This document shows positions 5,856 to 6,847 of a stretch of DNA of 6,847 nt, piece after piece. Made by a program: the position numbers and the translations under genes. The notes beneath the pieces were generated by a model, which did not search any database, was not told the origin of the DNA, and worked only from the letters and a program-made list of their open reading frames with translations. This stretch comes from an uncultured Spirochaetaceae bacterium (GTDB lineage Bacteria > Spirochaetota > Spirochaetia > Treponematales > Treponemataceae), in contig CACYDQ010000327.1 in assembly GCA_902773215.1 (NCBI GenBank), positions 1 through 6,847 on the forward strand. The letters are read 5' to 3'. How positions within the stretch are numbered: the first letter of the stretch is position 1; each line of letters starts with the position of its first letter.

Positions 5856-6305
5856 TCAGCGGTTCTTCCAGTACTTGAGCTGGGAGAGCATGCCGTCGTA
5901 AGCCCTTCGCCGCTCGTCGTCAGCCTGTCCCTGCGGGTTTGGCATGTTCTGCATGAGGAAGTCCAGGAGCGTGTCCTTGCTGTCGTAGGCGAACTTCCCG
6001 CCGTCGTAGCACCACTTGCAGTAGTCCTCGTTGAAGTTTCCGTCGCCCTCGCGGCTTATCAGGCTGTCCTCGCTGAGGGGCATGCCGCAGCACTGGCAGA
6101 AAAGCGTCCGTGGTGCGCCGAGCAGTGTGTTGATGGAGACGCTGAACTCCCGCGACAGGACTTTGAGCATCTCGGTGTTGGGCTGGGTTTCGCCGGTCTC
6201 CCAGCGGCTCACTGCCTGACGCGTCACGTTCACGCGCTGTGCCATCTCTTCTTGCGTGAGACTGTTTTTTTCCCTGAGATTCTTGAGCACATCCTTGACT
6301 TCCAT
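5856..6305 (-). CDS. XRE-family HTH regulator with C-terminal zinc ribbon
   Basis: This is a 149-residue protein with two parts. Residues 6-60 form an XRE/Cro-type helix-turn-helix (LTQEEMAQRVNVTRQAVSRW, with the recognition helix at about 26-36), a DNA-binding domain that usually acts as a repressor dimer. Residues 69-100 form a putative zinc-ribbon domain (FCQCCGMPL), with C70-x2-C73 and C96-x2-C99 as likely zinc ligands and C72 as an extra cysteine. A conserved C-terminal Leu-Lys-x-Trp-Lys tail follows. The frame is open to an ATG at 6506, but the start is set at 6305: AGGAG lies about seven bases before it, the HTH starts there as in relatives, and the promoter lies between the two. Ligand and target genes are unknown; it may regulate itself and the adjacent GNAT gene, which is inference. 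Confidence 0.93.
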   Translation of the reverse strand: MEVKDVLKNLREKNSLTQEEMAQRVNVTRQAVSRWETGETQPNTEMLKVLSREFSVSINTLLGAPRTLFCQCCGMPLSEDSLISREGDGNFNEDYCKWCYDGGKFAYDSKDTLLDFLMQNMPNPQGQADDERRRAYDGMLSQLKYWKNR

Positions 6306-6389
6306 AAACAACTCCTGATAGATCGTTTTTCCGGGGAAGGGAGGGGGACCTTTCCGGTCTGCCCCGCGTTTTCCCTTGTCGGTGATTTG

Positions 6390-6418
6390 ATTATAGCATT
6401 CTGTCTGGCAGGAAACAA
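6390..6418 (-). promoter_or_regulatory. Sigma-70-type promoter of the HTH/zinc-ribbon gene
   Basis: On the minus strand TTGTTT (6413-6418) and a perfect TATAAT (6390-6395) are separated by 17 bases. Transcription would start near 6383, giving a leader of about 78 bases before the ATG at 6305. This rules out the longer frame that starts at 6506. Confidence 0.8.
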
Positions 6419-6448
6419 GAAACAGGCTGTTGCCTCCGAGGCTGCAAC

Positions 6449-6600
6449 GGGAACGTATTCCCGCAGAGTGTCCCCATTCGCGGGCTAGTGCTTGCATCTG
6501 TATCATGCTGCATTATCATCGAATGCGGACTGTCCCACAAGTTGGTGGCTCGCAAGCAAATGCCCGCTTTGGGGGGCCCCGCTCTGCTCCATACGTTCCC
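6449..6600. repeat. Long imperfect inverted repeat (hairpin or MITE-like element)
   Basis: The arms are about 6449-6495 and 6552-6600. GGGAACGTAT (6449-6458) pairs with ATACGTTCCC (6591-6600), and GCAGAG (6463-6468) with CTCTGC (6582-6587). CCCCA (6472-6476), GCGGGC (6480-6485) and TGCTTGC (6489-6495) pair with the matching blocks in 6552-6574, separated by small internal loops. The left arm also contains a small hairpin, GGGAA-CGTA-TTCCC (6449-6462). The central loop is about 56 bases. It could be a non-autonomous mobile element, a repetitive extragenic palindrome, or a structured RNA. No flanking target duplication was recognised. Confidence 0.65.
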
Positions 6601-6645
6601 TTTGATGCGGCAGGAAATGTTCGCAAGCAAATGCTCGCATTGGGG
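6550..6645. repeat. 25-bp direct repeat, two copies
   Basis: Positions 6550-6574 and 6621-6645 match at 23 of 25 bases and start 71 bp apart. Both begin TCGCAAGCAAATGC and end TTGGGG. The first copy is part of the right arm of the inverted repeat. The second can also pair, less well, with the left arm (6472-6495), so two alternative structures are possible. Confidence 0.8.
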
Positions 6646-6686
6646 ATCCTCAGAAAAACTGGTTTCCGTGTCCGTTCGCGTCTCCC

Positions 6687-6715
6687 TTGACAGAATCCGT
6701 GTGCTATGTTATAGT
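6687..6715 (+). promoter_or_regulatory. Near-consensus sigma-70 promoter facing right
   Basis: A perfect TTGACA (6687-6692) is followed after 17 bases by TATAGT (6710-6715), one mismatch from TATAAT. Transcription would begin near 6722. An AGGAGG ribosome-binding site follows at 6733-6738, so a protein-coding gene should start near the right edge. It is one of the best promoter matches in the window. Confidence 0.8.
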
Positions 6716-6732
6716 ATAGTCAGATTTTAGGC

Positions 6733-6738
6733 AGGAGG
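6733..6738 (+). promoter_or_regulatory. Strong Shine-Dalgarno near the right edge
   Basis: AGGAGG is present, but the nearest ATG (6755) is 16 bases away, longer than the usual 5-9. The only closer start-like codon is CTG at 6742, three bases away. Short dyads (AGGC/GCCT or CAGG/CCTG) bracket the site and could place it in a small hairpin loop. Confidence 0.6.
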
Positions 6739-6754
6739 AGCCTGGGCGAAAAAG

Positions 6755-6835
6755 ATGAAGCGAGTTTATTCCATACGGCTCCATACGGCTCCATACGGCT
6801 CCATACGGCTCCATACGGCCATAATTCTGCCCTGA
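6755..6835 (+). CDS. 26-codon ORF through the 10-bp repeats; leader peptide or switched-off 5' end of a gene
   Basis: An ATG downstream of a strong promoter and AGGAGG opens a 26-codon frame that ends at TGA (6833-6835). Because the unit is 10 bp, the repeat encodes a 10-residue period (SIRLHTAPYG, then SIRLHTA). After the repeats one frame stops at TAA (6822), the ATG frame stops at TGA (6833), and the third stays open to the window end. Three or six copies would place the ATG in that open frame; the present five do not. This could be the 5' end of a phase-variable gene in the off state, a leader peptide, or a chance ORF. The Shine-Dalgarno spacing is long, which weakens the start. No protein family is recognisable. 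Confidence 0.3.
   Translation: MKRVYSIRLHTAPYGSIRLHTAIILP
6771..6820. repeat. Five tandem copies of a 10-bp unit (CCATACGGCT)
   Basis: Four perfect copies and a fifth differing at its last base (CCATACGGCC) lie end to end. None of the three plus-strand frames through the array contains a stop. Perfect short tandem repeats mutate by slippage, and the unit length is not a multiple of three, so each gain or loss shifts the frame. The rotated unit GCTCCATACG also occurs once at 6586-6595, inside the inverted-repeat arm. Confidence 0.95.
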
Positions 6836-6847
6836 AGAATTCCATAA

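Larger units (their letters stand above)
6306..6847. other. Structured right-hand intergenic region without a confident gene
   Basis: These 542 bases contain the leader and promoter of the leftward HTH/zinc-ribbon gene (6306-6418), a long imperfect inverted repeat (6449-6600), a second copy of one of its segments (6621-6645), a strong rightward promoter (6687-6715), a Shine-Dalgarno (6733-6738) and five 10-bp tandem repeats (6771-6820). Overlapping frames of 60-86 codons on both strands across 6391-6730 show no family resemblance and look like translations of the repeat structure. The gene driven by the rightward promoter is probably mostly outside the window. Confidence 0.7.

Noticed and set aside
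5212..5901. 229-codon plus-strand open frame
   Set aside because: It is antisense to the tandem GNAT gene, which has both acetyl-CoA motifs; it is valine/arginine-rich and motif-free.
6306..6506. Longer start (6506) for the HTH/zinc-ribbon gene
   Set aside because: The TTGTTT-N17-TATAAT promoter lies inside the extension, and the ATG at 6305 has an AGGAG site and begins at the HTH as in relatives.
6391..6730. Several 78-86 codon frames on both strands over the inverted repeat
   Set aside because: They overlap one another, translate repeat sequence, and have neither ribosome-binding sites nor recognisable domains.

Overview
The window is about 6.8 kb of bacterial chromosome, mostly GC-rich. 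Gene content (paired ABC-2 permeases, a DUF3791/DUF3990 cassette, an HU-like/DUF4469 protein, a Cof-type HAD phosphatase, GNAT and HTH/zinc-ribbon proteins) fits a host-associated anaerobe. I favour a Treponema-like spirochaete, with a gut Clostridia-type organism as the alternative. This is an inference from family combinations, since there is no rRNA or marker gene.

Layout. Positions 1-1617 (+) hold two adjacent permease genes of an ABC-2 exporter; the ATPase is probably just outside the left edge. Positions 1661-2570 (-) hold a clearly more AT-rich, three-gene, translationally coupled cassette: DUF3791, DUF3990 (ADP-ribosyltransferase-like fold), DUF3791. Its promoter region contains a 20-bp homopolymer. 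Positions 2571-2945 are intergenic and carry four tandem 22-bp units with a GTGA-N6-TCAC dyad. These lie upstream of a GTG-started HU-like/DUF4469 gene (2946-3770, +). Next come a HAD-IIB phosphatase (3961-4782, +) that appears leaderless, and a convergent tandem-GNAT acetyltransferase (4786-5778, -) with its own consensus-like promoter. An XRE-type regulator with a C-terminal zinc ribbon (5856-6305, -) follows, also with a very good promoter.

The last 540 bp have no confident gene but are highly structured. They contain a long imperfect inverted repeat with a duplicated 25-bp segment, a near-perfect sigma-70 promoter facing right, a strong Shine-Dalgarno, and five tandem 10-bp repeats within the first codons of a short ORF. 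The window ends there. In that final stretch the copy number of a non-triplet repeat would decide whether the ATG joins an open downstream frame.

The genes do not form one pathway. The coherent units are the ABC exporter pair and the DUF3791-DUF3990-DUF3791 cassette, which resembles a mobile toxin-antitoxin-like or defence-like module. The most interesting signals are the cassette with its homopolymer promoter, the four iterated dyads, and the repeat-bearing start region at the right end.
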